In this document: positions 10,237 through 21,299 of the stretch, piece by piece | How positions within the stretch are numbered: the first letter of the stretch is position 1 | Layout of the letters: each line of letters opens with the position of its first letter | Assembly: GCF_002116695.1 (NCBI RefSeq) | Contig: NZ_CP020477.1 | Coordinates: 1,743,501-1,807,500, forward strand | Length of the DNA stretch: 64,000 nt | Origin: Acidianus manzaensis | GTDB lineage: Archaea > Thermoproteota > Thermoprotei_A > Sulfolobales > Sulfolobaceae | Reading direction: 5' to 3' | Translations under genes and position numbers: made by a program | Notes under the pieces: model-generated | Database searches by the model: none | What the model was told of the DNA's origin: nothing | What the model saw: only the letters and a program-made list of their open reading frames with translations

Positions 10237-10494
10237 ATGAAAGTTAAGAACCAAACTAAACATGCTAAGCACGACAGGGACTTCGCCAGGTCCGCCATCA
10301 AGTTAATATACGCATTGAGTATGAGAATGACGGAGTACAGTTTGGCCTTGTTGAATGTAATGTACCCTCACGTATTTTCAAATGAGAGAACTCCCTTAAA
10401 TGAGGCTTACTTGAATGGAGTACAGTATATTAGAGAAAACTTGATATAATTTTACTATATGATATCGAATAAGATGACTGCATGAGAACACTCC
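10237..10494 (+). mobile_element. IS1-like element, C-terminal transposase fragment and right end
   Basis: A 70-codon open frame (10237-10449) ends just before a 32-bp terminal repeat at 10463-10494. The last ~100 bases align with the complement of 3811-3910, the equivalent end of the degraded IS (shared GGAGTACAGTATATTAGAGA). So this is the 3' end of a second copy, oriented rightward. ALLNVMYPHVFSNERTPLN is the better preserved tail of the transposase. Confidence 0.65.
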
Positions 10495-10614
10495 CGCTCT
10501 GCTTTTATCTGAACTAGCTTTAGTAGCGTAATTTGCAGTTCAGTAACGATACTATGTCCACACTCATAATAGTCGAGGGAAAAGTTTTATTTATACAATT
10601 AGCTAATTTAACAC

Positions 10615-11595
10615 ATGAGATTGTTAGTATTATTACTTCTTTTACTTTTTTTATTGCCTATACTTTCATTTTCAGCATCTATTTGTGTTCAATATCCTAA
10701 AGAAGTCTATATAGGTAATAAAATCTCAATAAATTTTACTTTAGTTCAGCAAAGTATAAATAGCACAGCATTTCCTTTCATCACGCCTGGAGTAAGAGAA
10801 ATAAGTACTTCACCGTTAGTACTTCAAGGGATTCCTATTGGTGGAGCTTACGCAGTTTTCCATATTCAAAACATATCTAATGAAATAACCATTACTTTCA
10901 TAGGTAAAGTAGATACTCCGTATTATTGGAATCCAGGGATAGCAATATATGGAGGAAATCTCAATACTCATATTTCTGATCTCTATCAAGATAACTTTAC
11001 AGGAGTTCTGCTAACATTTACTGGAGTACTATGGGTTCATAATGAAACTAAAGGATGGGTTGATTTGGCATCGCTTCCTAAAGTTGGACCACAAAGTGGA
11101 ATTTGGATAAATACTACTTATCCATTTAATTATACGGTAATACTGAGTAACGCTAATGGAGATACTTTTGTAAATTGTATAATCATAAATGGATCTAAAT
11201 ATTTGGTAGATATACAAACATGTATCCCGTGGAATTTTTCTTACGTAGGAGTAAGATTAGATAATCTAGATATTGTCACAATTTGTGACTTTTTAGTATC
11301 AGGAACATCAGTAACTTTTCCTCATCAACCTTATATAGTTTATGTTAATAATAAGGAATACGTCTCTGGATATACTAACGAATTAGGTGAAGGTTCAGTA
11401 ACGCTTACTGTATCTTCTCCCTATATGATAGTCAACATAACTTTTCCTTCAGCCCATATCTTTCGTATCATAACAATTTCTGCTCAAAGAGGTGCTAACG
11501 TACACGTTGAGTATCCAATTCTTCAGTATGCGCTTTTAGGCGTTTCGGTGCTTTTAGTTGCTATTTCAATAATTGAGAGGAAGCGAATGCATTAG
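10615..11595 (+). CDS. Secreted, membrane-anchored protein of unknown function
   Basis: 326 residues. Residues 1-21 are a clear signal peptide (leucine-rich core, then SFSAS). Residues ~300-320 are one hydrophobic span followed by ERKRMH, so the protein is likely held in the membrane by its C-terminus with the body outside. Many N-x-S/T sequons (NFT, NST, NIS, NET, NYT) fit the heavily N-glycosylated surface proteins of Sulfolobales. I recognise no enzymatic motif. A TATA-like TTTATTTATA lies about 25 bases upstream. It may be a surface component or a helper of the glycan locus. Confidence 0.7.
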   Translation: MRLLVLLLLLLFLLPILSFSASICVQYPKEVYIGNKISINFTLVQQSINSTAFPFITPGVREISTSPLVLQGIPIGGAYAVFHIQNISNEITITFIGKVDTPYYWNPGIAIYGGNLNTHISDLYQDNFTGVLLTFTGVLWVHNETKGWVDLASLPKVGPQSGIWINTTYPFNYTVILSNANGDTFVNCIIINGSKYLVDIQTCIPWNFSYVGVRLDNLDIVTICDFLVSGTSVTFPHQPYIVYVNNKEYVSGYTNELGEGSVTLTVSSPYMIVNITFPSAHIFRIITISAQRGANVHVEYPILQYALLGVSVLLVAISIIERKRMH

Positions 11596-11771
11596 TATAT
11601 ATAAAGAGCATTTCTTGATAATGAAACTTAAAGTCAAAAATTGGAACTAATAACATAAAATTTTATCAGAAAATTTTCTATATTATATATAATATTGAGA
11701 ATTAAATAACTAAAGTTATAATATTTTTAATAACTTAATTTGCTGTACGCTTTCCCCTCTAGGTTTATCTT

Positions 11772-11891
11772 TTAATATATTATCTCAATTAATTTTTCTC
11801 CTCTACGTAACTTCTCTATAACGGATAGCCAGTTGTCAAAAACTCTTCTATAGGCATTTATTCTCGCTATCGTAGATGTTATACTTTTCAT
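11772..11891 (-). pseudogene. 39-codon fragment, possibly an FkbM methyltransferase N-terminus
   Basis: A short frame from ATG 11891 (MKSITSTIARINAYRRVF, then DNWLSVIEKLRRGEK) ends at 11772. The helix-rich N-x-W-L-x-V segment resembles the N-terminal region found before the Rossmann fold in some archaeal FkbM proteins, but nothing follows. It may be a stub left by deletion or chance. The remaining bases between 11596 and 11924 show no gene. Confidence 0.3.
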
Positions 11892-11924
11892 TAACTATCA
11901 TTTTTAAAGAAGAGATTTTAATCC

Positions 11925-13210
11925 TTGCTGAAATTTTATATGCATGAGGATAGATTGATAGGAGTAGTTTTACCAGTAAGGACGTTTATCAAATTTGTCG
12001 GGGGAGGAGATGTTCATTCTAAGGAAGTTATAACTAGATTAGCTAAGAAAACTGATATACTTTTATTGCCTCCTCCTAGTGAAATCATAGATTATAACGC
12101 GGAAATTTGTAATTTCTTAAGAAGGAGTAAGCTTACTTTCCAGATTTTCTAAAAATGTGAAAAACTCAATTATTCGGAAATTATTCATAAATACTTAGAG
12201 TATTTAACTGATGTTAGAATAATATATGATCCTATTACTTACATTTATATGGATATGTCTTCTAAATTAAACAAGGCTAAGTTATTTCTAAGATCTCTCA
12301 ATAGAAAAATATATTGTGACAACGTGATATCTTTTGATGCATATTGTATAGCTAAGACTTCTAATAAACCCCTAGTTACTACAATTCATCCAGAAATAAG
12401 GACTTACGAAGACTCATTAAGATTTCTATACGGTAGTATAAAATACGGACTAGGAGATCCTCTATTTGGTTTCAAGAATAGATACAACCTTATTAATATC
12501 GCTAAATTTGGAAGAATTTTAATGGATCCACTCGTTAAGTATGTATTATCAGTAAGTGAAGGAGCTATACAAGGTTTAAAAATAAAAAGCGAGAAGATTA
12601 AAATTCTTAACCCTGGAAATGCGTTTGATCAAGAGCTTTTGCAATACAGAACAAAAAATAAAGAAGATTACTTAGTATTTTTGGCTAGATTATATTATCT
12701 GAAAGGAATATTCGATATTCCTTATATAATGAGGGAAATAGTCAAAAGAAACGATAGTGCTAAACTTATAATGTTTGGCAAATTCTGTAATGAAATGGAG
12801 AAGAGAAAATTCTTTGAATTAATTAAGAAATTTAATTTAGGGAAAACATAGAATGGTTAGGGTTTATCTCAGATGAGGAAAAATATAAAATAGTTAGTAA
12901 AGCTAGAGCATTAATATATTCATCCCACACTGATTCATTCTCTCTTGTTATCTTAGAGTCTTTGGCATTAGGCACACCAGTAGTCGCTTATGACTTACCT
13001 GGTCCAAAAAGTGCGTATAAAGGTTTAGATGCAGTAAAGTTTGTTAAGGAATTCGACGTAAAAACAATGGCTCAATATACGCTAAATATCCTTAAAATGA
13101 AGGATGAAGAGTATTTTAATTTAATATATAATGAAAAACTTAATAATTTTCTAGATAGATACAAAAGCTGGGATAAGGTAGCAGATGAAATTCTAAAATA
13201 TCTTAACTAG
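11925..13210 (+). pseudogene. GT4-family glycosyltransferase, two frameshifts
   Basis: Three frames make one gene: 11925-12152 (from TTG, or a nearby ATG), then a shift near 12152 into an open frame to about 12850, then a shift into a frame ending at 13210. Spliced together they read as a 420-residue GT4 enzyme with ESLALGTPVVAYDLPG near the C-terminus. The segment LLQYRTKNKEDYLVF is shared with the intact paralogue at 15329 ([15 protein letters not shown]) and the broken one at 17563. The lesions are single-base, so loss is recent or due to sequencing error. Confidence 0.8.
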
Positions 13211-13319
13211 TCTTTATTTATCATACTTACATTGAGATTCAATTTAAGAGCTCTTATCTAATTTGTCCTAAAAAACAAGAGTTAGATAGATGATTTTTCC
13301 TATCACGTTTTCTTCTAGT

Positions 13320-14168
13320 TTATGTCTTTTTGCTGCATCTAATAAGATAAGTAACTTTTCCCTTTTTAACCTCACACATAAAATCATTCCCTAATTTGTC
13401 TAGTACTTCATTAATTTTTTTAGGATAATGAAACTCAAAAATAATCTTTTCAAATCTATTTAAATTTTCATAATCGTTCATGATAATATCATATTCGCAT
13501 CCCTCGCAATCCATCTTCAAAAGGTATGGATCATTAACTATTTTTAGAACGTCAGTAAGGGTAATTTTATCTACTTCTATTTCACCACTATCATTAGCCT
13601 TATATGCAAATGAATAATATATATTATAATTTGTTGGAACTTTTATCTTTCCTTTGGAGGAAGCTAACGCTGCGTTTAGTACTACTACCTTATCCTCTAC
13701 ATTATTTAGTTTCAAATTTGTCTTTATCTCTTCGATTAGTATCGGAAGAGGTTCTATTGTAATTACTTTAGATGCTCCCATTTTAGCAAAGTATACTGCA
13801 GTATCTCCAATTCCTCCACCTACATCCACTACCTCTCGACCTTTAATGCCTGTATCGTAGTATTCTTCATCGTTAAATGTTTCATAAGCAGTAAAGATCA
13901 TGTGTTTTAATTTAACATCTTTATAAACCCATACATCATTCTTAAATCTCCAACCATTTACATAAGCTCTAATTCCCCAAATTTCGTTTATAGGTATTTT
14001 ATCCAAATTAATTAGAATACAATTTTCTTTTGTATCAACGTAAAAACTCTCTACTTTATTATTTCCAGCATATAATAGAATTTCTCTAATTGCAGATAAT
14101 GGTAAAAATAGTGTGTAATTATCAACGGTAACTTTAACACGTTTTTCACTATATTTTCCACTAAACAT
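13320..14168 (-). CDS. FkbM-family SAM-dependent methyltransferase
   Basis: 282 residues. An N-terminal ~95 residues without known domain precede a Rossmann fold starting at VVDVGGGIGDTAVYFA. ITIEPLPILIEEI and LLKMDCEGCEYDII follow, the latter the FkbM signature with cysteines replacing the usual V/A. It probably O-methylates a sugar of the surface glycan. The gene is convergent with the broken GT4 at 11925 and 107 bases downstream of the start of nothing else, so it is likely transcribed alone; an AT-rich TATA-like stretch lies upstream at ~14185-14205. Confidence 0.85.
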   Translation of the reverse strand: MFSGKYSEKRVKVTVDNYTLFLPLSAIREILLYAGNNKVESFYVDTKENCILINLDKIPINEIWGIRAYVNGWRFKNDVWVYKDVKLKHMIFTAYETFNDEEYYDTGIKGREVVDVGGGIGDTAVYFAKMGASKVITIEPLPILIEEIKTNLKLNNVEDKVVVLNAALASSKGKIKVPTNYNIYYSFAYKANDSGEIEVDKITLTDVLKIVNDPYLLKMDCEGCEYDIIMNDYENLNRFEKIIFEFHYPKKINEVLDKLGNDFMCEVKKGKVTYLIRCSKKT

Positions 14169-14275
14169 ATCTAAAAATAGATAAACTAATGGAGTAAGAC
14201 CTTTAAATTAAAATATAGTATAGCGTACTTAGCCTTATCTAATACTGACATTACTAATTAATATTTTGTATTTAC

Positions 14276-15292
14276 TTATAAATCTATTAGATTATTGTAT
14301 ATATTAATAACTTTCTTAACTGAATTCTTCCACGAGAATTGACTAGCATAGTCTCTTAAAGATTGAAAATACTTGTCTCTAAAACTAGTAATCTCGTCTG
14401 TTGATTGAAGCTCATCATCAATTTTTATACAATATTCGCATACTTCTTTCGGAATTCTAGCATTTTTGAACACTATGACTGGAACTCCCCTAGCTTGAGC
14501 TTCAATTATGGATAGACCGAAGCCCTCTTCTTTAGTGGGAAAGAATAAGGCATCAAACGAATCATAAATCTCTATAAGCTTTTCATTTGGTGCTGGACCC
14601 ATAATTTTTATCCTTCTGTCGTCTTCACTTTCCTTTTTTATTTCCTTGAATACCTCACTGTTAGGATTATAGCTTCCCCAAAGTTCAAATATTACATTCT
14701 CATCTTTTAATTTTTTAAATATCCTTATTCCCCTAATAACGTCTTTTCTCTCGCTATCAAGTTTGCCTATATAACCTAGCTTCACTATTTTTTTCTTCTC
14801 TTCTCTTTTTATAGGAGCTGTAAAAAATTCGTCTCCAATTCCTGGATTAACAACAAATACTTTCCCTTTATATCCCAGTCTTTCAACATCTTCCTTAATT
14901 AAACTAGATACTGCAATAATTGCATCAGAACTTAATATGCTCTTTATGTAAAATCTTTCCATCATTGGCGTTGGCTTTGATTCTTTATATTTAAGGAAGA
15001 ATAAGTCGTGAACAGTAGTTATCCATCTTGCTTTGCCTTTCCTTATAGGAAAAAAAGGTTTAGGAGAGAGCAAGTGAATTATATCGTAATCAGCATAGTT
15101 GTGAAGCATTCCTTTAATCATGCTTAGAAAGGAAGAAGTAAAAGAAGAGTAATCATAAACTGGATAAGCAGAAACGTTAATTCCCGAATTAACTAAACCA
15201 TTGTAAACTTCTCTGGCATATCTTCCTATTCCTGTAACTTTGCTCACATCTTCTTCAAAGTCTCCTTTGCTGGCTACTAAAAGTACTTTCAT
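14276..15292 (-). CDS. GT4-family glycosyltransferase
   Basis: 338 residues, GT-B fold. The N-terminus MKVLLVASKG leads to TGIGRYAREVYNGL, the acceptor-side glycine loop, and TTVHDLFFL. The donor site is EEGFGLSIIEAQARGVPV near residue 260 with the E-x7-E pair. It should transfer a hexose from an NDP-sugar in the cytoplasm. It is divergent from the GT4 pair at 15329 with only 36 bases between the starts, so the promoters overlap. Confidence 0.87.
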   Translation of the reverse strand: MKVLLVASKGDFEEDVSKVTGIGRYAREVYNGLVNSGINVSAYPVYDYSSFTSSFLSMIKGMLHNYADYDIIHLLSPKPFFPIRKGKARWITTVHDLFFLKYKESKPTPMMERFYIKSILSSDAIIAVSSLIKEDVERLGYKGKVFVVNPGIGDEFFTAPIKREEKKKIVKLGYIGKLDSERKDVIRGIRIFKKLKDENVIFELWGSYNPNSEVFKEIKKESEDDRRIKIMGPAPNEKLIEIYDSFDALFFPTKEEGFGLSIIEAQARGVPVIVFKNARIPKEVCEYCIKIDDELQSTDEITSFRDKYFQSLRDYASQFSWKNSVKKVINIYNNLIDL

Positions 15293-15328
15293 AACTCTTA
15301 TTATCTGTATATAAGAATAAAGCTAGCT
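15293..15328. promoter_or_regulatory. Compact divergent promoter between two glycosyltransferase operons
   Basis: Only 36 bases separate the start codons at 15292 (minus) and 15329 (plus). The sequence contains CTTATTAT and TGTATATAAG, TATA-like on both strands, so the two leaderless transcription units must share or overlap their promoter elements. Use of one could exclude the other; that is inference. Confidence 0.5.
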
Positions 15329-16558
15329 GTGAAAGTAACAATTATAACATCAAGTTTAACTTCAAACTATTCTGGAGGATCTACTCACGTTAATAATGTT
15401 GTTTATCGTCTAACCAAATATTTTGATGTAGAGTTTATTCCTTCCATTAACTTCTTTATTAATAATCATAAAACTGAAGAAGAACTAGAGAAGATAAGTA
15501 AAAATGGAATAAAAATTCCAGAGTTCGTTTACTCCTTCTCTTTCACTAACCTTAAGCCATCTTTTCTTCCTTACTCTAGTTCGGTATATGAAGCCTTCTC
15601 TGAAAAGGTTAAGCTTGACTCTGATTTTATATATGATCCTGATTATACTACGCCAGAGAGTATATTCATTTCTAACAGAAATAAAATACAGTTAGGCATA
15701 ACTCTTCATGCACCTTTATATTCTCTTTCTCAGTGTATATTCTATACTTACTATACACTAAAGCCCTTCTTCTTTAATTCGTTAGATTACTTTATGAAGA
15801 GATCAATAGCGCTTTATTTACTCACTGAGAAAAAAGAAGGATATATAAAAAGAGCTAGATACATGAGTTTCATAGCAGGAGTAAGTAAAGGTGTTATAGA
15901 TTCTATAAAAACTAAAAAGATAAAGAAATATCTCTTGTTTCCTGCTAACGGAGTCGATAAAGAGCTTTTGAATTACAGAACTAAAGATAAAGAAGATTAT
16001 GTTGTATTTTGGACTACTCTAATTCCACCCAAAGGTATCTTAAACTTTATTTATGTACTTAAGCTATTGAAAGATGAAGGTATTAAAGTCAAGGCCAAGG
16101 TTGCAGGCAACTTCTTATATGAGAAATTCAAGAAATTTTTCTTTAAATACGTTACTGATAATTCATTAGATGTGGAATATTTAGGTTTTCTCGATAAAAC
16201 AAAGCTTCACGATAAGAGAAGGCTTTACGAAGTAGTATCAAAAGCAAAGCTTTTAGTATATCCTTCATTAAACGATGGATTTTCAATTACAGTTTTAGAA
16301 GCTTTAGCTTTAGGAACTCCAGTTATAGCATACTCAATACCTACAGTGTACTCAGCGTATAAAGATGTTCCGGCGGTTAAATTTGTTAAGGAAGGTGATA
16401 TTAAAAAAATGACAGAAGAGGTAAAAAATGAACTTAACAAAGGAGAACTATTAGATGCAGTTTTTAGTGACAAAGTTAGGTCTTTTGTGGAGTTTCATAA
16501 CTGGGATAATGTAACAGAAAGTATTGTTAAGATCATTAAAAATGCGGTGGAATCGTGA
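15329..16558 (+). CDS. GT4-family glycosyltransferase
   Basis: 409 residues from a GTG start. [21 protein letters not shown] is the N-terminal GT-B motif; [21 protein letters not shown] near residue 325 is the donor-site E-x7-E type motif, with D in the first position as in some GT4 enzymes. It is the only intact member of a local trio of paralogues (see 11925 and 17563), all with an L-x-YR-x-KDKEDY-VF segment before the donor domain. The stop overlaps the GTG of the next gene, so the two are translated together. Confidence 0.87.
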   Translation: MKVTIITSSLTSNYSGGSTHVNNVVYRLTKYFDVEFIPSINFFINNHKTEEELEKISKNGIKIPEFVYSFSFTNLKPSFLPYSSSVYEAFSEKVKLDSDFIYDPDYTTPESIFISNRNKIQLGITLHAPLYSLSQCIFYTYYTLKPFFFNSLDYFMKRSIALYLLTEKKEGYIKRARYMSFIAGVSKGVIDSIKTKKIKKYLLFPANGVDKELLNYRTKDKEDYVVFWTTLIPPKGILNFIYVLKLLKDEGIKVKAKVAGNFLYEKFKKFFFKYVTDNSLDVEYLGFLDKTKLHDKRRLYEVVSKAKLLVYPSLNDGFSITVLEALALGTPVIAYSIPTVYSAYKDVPAVKFVKEGDIKKMTEEVKNELNKGELLDAVFSDKVRSFVEFHNWDNVTESIVKIIKNAVES

Positions 16559-17586
16559 GAATCTTAATTTCTCCGCCGATGAGATTCGGTTATGAATTCA
16601 CTGGAGCTTCTAGAAGAACTTTAGAAGTTTATAGTAGGATAGGAGAAGAAGTATATCTTTGCGTAGATAAGCATACACTAAAAGAAATAGATCCAAATAT
16701 TTCACCTCTTCTAAGTAATTTCAGGCTAGTGGAAAGTAGTAGCACTTCAAGAAAGGATTATATTCAAGGTTTCTTTAACTGTTTATCTGTAGCAAAGAAG
16801 GTAGATGTTATATTAAGCTATTCTGAGTTCTCGCTTAATGTTGCTTACTCTTATTTTCTCTCCCTTCTATCTGGTAAACCTCTGGTTATCTTTGTACATC
16901 ATATAACTGAAGAGATGAAGGGAGAATCAAAACTCTATTTTCTAATTAAACTCGCATTTGGAAGAAGTAAAGGAATAATCTGTTTAGATAATCCAGAGGT
17001 ATATGAAGAGCTAAAGAAAATGTTTCCTAAAAAGAAAGTAATTACATCAACTAACGGCATTAACGTAAAAGATTATTACACTTCTGATGAAAAAGTATGC
17101 GATGGTCTATTTATAGGCAATTATGGGGAAAGAAAAGGAGTAAATTACTTGACTAAGATATGGGATATTGTAAGCGAGAGGATAGGTGCAAAATTATGTA
17201 TAATAGGTAAAGGATGGAAGGAAATTCCTAAAAATGCTGTTTATTACGGCTTTGTAAGCGAGGATAAAAAGAGGGAAATATTGGCTAAATCTAAAGTATT
17301 TGTGTTTCCCTCCCTTTATGAGGGCTTCTCTTTAGCTACGGCAGAAGCTTTAGCGTCTCATTTACCAGTAGTTACTTGGGACTTGCCCTGGTCTAAGAGA
17401 TTTTTAACAATTAAGATACCGCCGTACGACGTAGAAAAATTTGCTGAAGCAGTAATAGATCTTCTCAAGGATGAAAAGAAAAGGGAGGAAATAGGAAATG
17501 AAAGTAGGAAATTTGCCGAAACTTTAAGCTGGGAAAAAGCTAGTGAGATGGAAAGAAAGGTATTATATGAAATTCTTAATCATTGA
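16555..17586 (+). CDS. GT4-family glycosyltransferase
   Basis: 343 residues from GTG at 16555, overlapping the upstream stop by four bases. It opens with [20 protein letters not shown] and carries [14 protein letters not shown] and [18 protein letters not shown] (donor-site E-x7-E) near residue 250. It probably acts one step before or after the 15329 enzyme in building the same glycan. The 3' end overlaps by 24 bases the converging broken GT4 at 17563. Confidence 0.87.
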   Translation: MRILISPPMRFGYEFTGASRRTLEVYSRIGEEVYLCVDKHTLKEIDPNISPLLSNFRLVESSSTSRKDYIQGFFNCLSVAKKVDVILSYSEFSLNVAYSYFLSLLSGKPLVIFVHHITEEMKGESKLYFLIKLAFGRSKGIICLDNPEVYEELKKMFPKKKVITSTNGINVKDYYTSDEKVCDGLFIGNYGERKGVNYLTKIWDIVSERIGAKLCIIGKGWKEIPKNAVYYGFVSEDKKREILAKSKVFVFPSLYEGFSLATAEALASHLPVVTWDLPWSKRFLTIKIPPYDVEKFAEAVIDLLKDEKKREEIGNESRKFAETLSWEKASEMERKVLYEILNH

Positions 17587-18768
17587 GTCTATGGCATTAG
17601 CTACATTGTCCCATGAGGAATGAAGTCTAATAAATTCATCCAATTCATTATCGAAAAACATTTCCTCTATCTTTTTATTGCTAAGCTTGATAACTTCTTT
17701 TTTAGCTTTTTCTATTAAAGACATAACATCAAATTCTCTTACAAAGAATGTAGGCTTAAACTTATAGACTGAGGTTAAGGAAGGTAAGTCATAAGCTATT
17801 ACTGGAGTCCCTACTGCTAAAGCCTCAAGCATTGTAACTGAAAATTACTCTTGATGTGAAGGTAAAATTAATGCCTTAGCCTTAGATAATATTTCGAATT
17901 TCTCTCCTTCAGATACGTTCTCGATTACCTCTATCCCTAGCCTTTTTGCCTCCTTGGCTATGAATTCTTGCTCTGAATAACCTATCATCTTTAGCTTAAC
18001 ATATTTTCCTACTTCTAAAGCCTCGTTAGCTCCTTTTGCAGTGTTTATCCTTCCTAGAAAAACTACGTAGTCTTCCTTATCAAAATTTCTATATTTTAAT
18101 GCTAAGGAATTAAATGCGTGAGGAGGAGATAGGACTTTTACGTTAAAATGTTTTGGTAAATTAGTATAGTTAATTGCTCCATTATTCATTACTGCTATGA
18201 AAGAAGGCTTTCTCTTCAAAGTCTTTGTTAAGAAAACCATATTTTGAACTCTCTGCATGCTACAGAACTTTATAGCACTTGTCTTACTAAACCATACTTT
18301 ACTCCACACATTCACACAATTTAAGAACGATTCCTTTTCAAGCAAAGAATTGTGAGGATCTGTCATTAATAGCATTCCATATTTATTTCCTATGCTCGAT
18401 AAGAGGATAGAAGACATTAACTGAATTCTATAATTGTGAGGAATATACGCAAAGTCTACTTCATCAACTTCTTTCCTATAACCATCCAGCAATTCTTTAG
18501 ATAGAGGAGAGAAAGTAAATAATTCTCTAAAAAGTGAAGTAGAAACTTTCTTATCTAGTAAACTTTCAAAAAACGATGGAACTTTAGCGTATTTTTTAAT
18601 TTCCTTTAGCTGTTCTTCAGAAATTTCGCTTAAAAACGCATGAGTAGTTGGTAAATAGTAAAGTTTATATCTTGCTGAAAGCCTCTTAATAATCTCTCTA
18701 ACATGTTTTTCAGTTCCACTGTTATGTTTACTTATTGCTCTTGAGTCTACTAATCCTAATGATAGCAT
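17563..18768 (-). pseudogene. GT4-family glycosyltransferase with a single in-frame stop
   Basis: One frame runs from ATG 18768 to 17563 and is interrupted only by TAA at 17845-17847. The junction reads ILPSHQE-stop-FSVTMLEALAVGTPV, where the family has G. The stop removes the second half of the donor site, so the short product should be inactive. No frameshift is visible, so reversion or readthrough would restore a 401-residue enzyme. It shares [13 protein letters not shown] [13 protein letters not shown] with its two paralogues. Its start overlaps the 3' end of the 826-residue gene by 41 bases, suggesting co-transcription. Confidence 0.8.
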
Positions 18769-21208
18769 TCCTAAATACTTCTACTATATTTATCTTAAAA
18801 ATGCTCTTGTACACTATGAAATACAAGAATAGTAAATAAAAGAAGATGTCTACTGCAGTTATTAGCAAGTTAGTAACAAACCCTAACTTTATTGATATTG
18901 CAATTCCTCCATCTGAAGTGAAAATATATTGACCAAAGCCGTTAGTTCCTAAAGCTTTGCCGTTATTAACTATTATTCCACCATGAGGTAATGGTAAGGA
19001 AGTTTCTACTAGATAACCTTTATTGCTGTAGACTGTGAATTCCGCCATTAGTTGGTTAAAGCTGAAATTAATCGGAGCGGAAACTAGATCTGATAAGTTT
19101 ACGTTGCTAGGTATGATTATAGTCCATCTTTTTATACTTAAGTTCTCATCATGAGTTATATCTATTCTTGTTATATTTCCTTCATAATTTATTATATAAG
19201 TTCCTTTAAGTATAGTAATATTTCTGCTTTCATTAAATAATGAGATGTAATCTTCATTAACAGTAGATGGATTAAGTAACATTGTTACTGTTGCAGGAGT
19301 CTTTACTGGAGTAATAATTGCTGGAGTATAATTAAGTAAAGGATAAAGAAGCCATTCCGCATTAAACAATACGGTCTTGTTTCTACAGTTGAGGAATATT
19401 CCCATTTTAGCTTCTCTGAATATTGATGCATTTGGCTGTTCAAGTAAGTATACATCACCGTTTGCATATAAGACCTTTAGGCCAGAGTGATTAAGGTAAG
19501 AGTAAATGAAGGAATTGCTTAGTGGAACATACGACGTATTATCTATAAAGAGATATTTTATTCCAGCAACCTCATAAGCTAGAGGAGTTTGATTAACATA
19601 AGATGTAGAAGGAGTAGAAATTGTAGCATAGCCTGGCATAAGAGGAGGGGAGTATGAAATAAATTGATAATTTGTCCATTTTTCGCTAAAGCCTACTTCA
19701 CCTACATAAGCAACACCTGCATTTGATGTAGATAAAATATTCATTATATGAACCCATTGTGGCGGAGGATTTAATGGATAATAATAGCCTTCTAAAGATA
19801 CACCATTACCTGGAAATGAACCAGTATGTTGGCTAGGATAAAGTGTACCATTAAAGTATTGCCAGCTTGCAAAGCTCATAATTATGACTAGTATGATTCC
19901 AATTATATATTTAGTTTTAATTTTTCTAAAGGTGTTAATAATGTAATCAAAGCCTATTGCGGCCAATATTAGCGAGATCGAAACGTTAGTCCATTCTGCA
20001 TAAAATGGAATTGCAAACGCTGTAGACATTATTCCTCCAATTATTGGTAACTTTGATGGAAGAACGTCAAATATATAAGTGAATTCTCTAAAAGGATAGT
20101 TAGTTCCACTTTCTACTCCTATCATAAATAAGAGACTTAATAGCAGTTCTGCGGATATTTTCCTTTTAGATTTATTAAAAATGCTTATAAATACTATAAA
20201 TATAAAAATAAAGAGAGAAGATAACCATATATATGATATAGGATCATTTGGCATTAGAATCTGATCATTGAAACCATAAGCTGGTAGATAGAACCATTTA
20301 TCTCTAGGATAAAAGAGTATAGAAGGAGAAGATGGGATAACCGATGGCCACCAACTACTTATGAACATAAAAAGATTGGGAAAATTTGAATTTTGAGAGA
20401 ATCCCGCTATATAAGATAGACTATCTGGCCTTAATGCGCTAAAACTTGCAGCCTCAGCTATTGATGTCGTAATCAGAGAAGGATATATAAATATATAGTA
20501 TACATAAGCTACGAAAGGTAAGGATGTTAAAAATATGCCTAATAGACTTTTAATAACGTTAATAAGAGACTTCCTATATGCTAAAATACTAGATAGCAGA
20601 AAAATTGATATAATATAAATAAACCAAATATAAAATCTTGGATCCATCATTGCAGAAAATCCTAGAGCTATACCAGATAATATAATAGTCTTCTTAGATA
20701 AAGAAACGTTATTTAGCTGTATATTTATAAGGTTTATTAAAACAAATGAAAGTGAGAGTATACCTAATATTACATTAAACCAGTTAGAAGCTATTAGTTG
20801 CATGTAAAGCGGCAATAAATAGAAGAATAAGATTAGTAATATTTTTACACTGAAACTATGTATTTTTAAAACATCAATGATCAAATCAGTTAGCTTCCAT
20901 AGTATAAGATAAATTACACTAAACATTAATATTAAATATATTTTAGCAAGAATAATAACATCATTACTTGGTATAAGATACATAAATAAATATAGCACAC
21001 TTTCTACACTGGGAGAAATACCTGTTTCGGGAGCATATACAAAAAGAGGATAAAGATATTTAACTTCATATCCAGAGAAAAATGGAAATTGTGGACCTCC
21101 GTAGTTTAAATATCCATTACCAAACAGATACCCAGAGATGGGAATTAACGAAAATGCCCATAATAATAAAAATATCATTGTTCTATGTTTGGTATTTACA
21201 TCCAACAT
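18728..21208 (-). CDS. Large polytopic membrane protein, GT-C-like, function unknown
   Basis: 826 residues. About 11-13 membrane spans lie in residues 10-440, then a ~330-residue outside domain rich in sequons (NAS, NTS, NVS, NIT), then one or two spans near residue 790. A polytopic half plus a large extracellular C-terminal domain is the layout of GT-C glycosyltransferases and AglB-like enzymes. I see no WWDYG motif, so it is not AglB. The likely role is a lipid-phosphate-sugar dependent transferase or another surface glycan assembly step. It is followed by the broken GT4 with a 41-base overlap. Confidence 0.6.
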   Translation of the reverse strand: MLDVNTKHRTMIFLLLWAFSLIPISGYLFGNGYLNYGGPQFPFFSGYEVKYLYPLFVYAPETGISPSVESVLYLFMYLIPSNDVIILAKIYLILMFSVIYLILWKLTDLIIDVLKIHSFSVKILLILFFYLLPLYMQLIASNWFNVILGILSLSFVLINLINIQLNNVSLSKKTIILSGIALGFSAMMDPRFYIWFIYIISIFLLSSILAYRKSLINVIKSLLGIFLTSLPFVAYVYYIFIYPSLITTSIAEAASFSALRPDSLSYIAGFSQNSNFPNLFMFISSWWPSVIPSSPSILFYPRDKWFYLPAYGFNDQILMPNDPISYIWLSSLFIFIFIVFISIFNKSKRKISAELLLSLLFMIGVESGTNYPFREFTYIFDVLPSKLPIIGGIMSTAFAIPFYAEWTNVSISLILAAIGFDYIINTFRKIKTKYIIGIILVIIMSFASWQYFNGTLYPSQHTGSFPGNGVSLEGYYYPLNPPPQWVHIMNILSTSNAGVAYVGEVGFSEKWTNYQFISYSPPLMPGYATISTPSTSYVNQTPLAYEVAGIKYLFIDNTSYVPLSNSFIYSYLNHSGLKVLYANGDVYLLEQPNASIFREAKMGIFLNCRNKTVLFNAEWLLYPLLNYTPAIITPVKTPATVTMLLNPSTVNEDYISLFNESRNITILKGTYIINYEGNITRIDITHDENLSIKRWTIIIPSNVNLSDLVSAPINFSFNQLMAEFTVYSNKGYLVETSLPLPHGGIIVNNGKALGTNGFGQYIFTSDGGIAISIKLGFVTNLLITAVDIFFYLLFLYFIVYKSIFKINIVEVFRNAIIRISRLKSNK

Positions 21209-21299
21209 TACATAGATTTCTTGTCTCTCTCCCCTTTTTAATTTTTCTTCTTTAATTCAATCAAGCATAAAAATTATTAATTTTCTCCAAACTATAATT

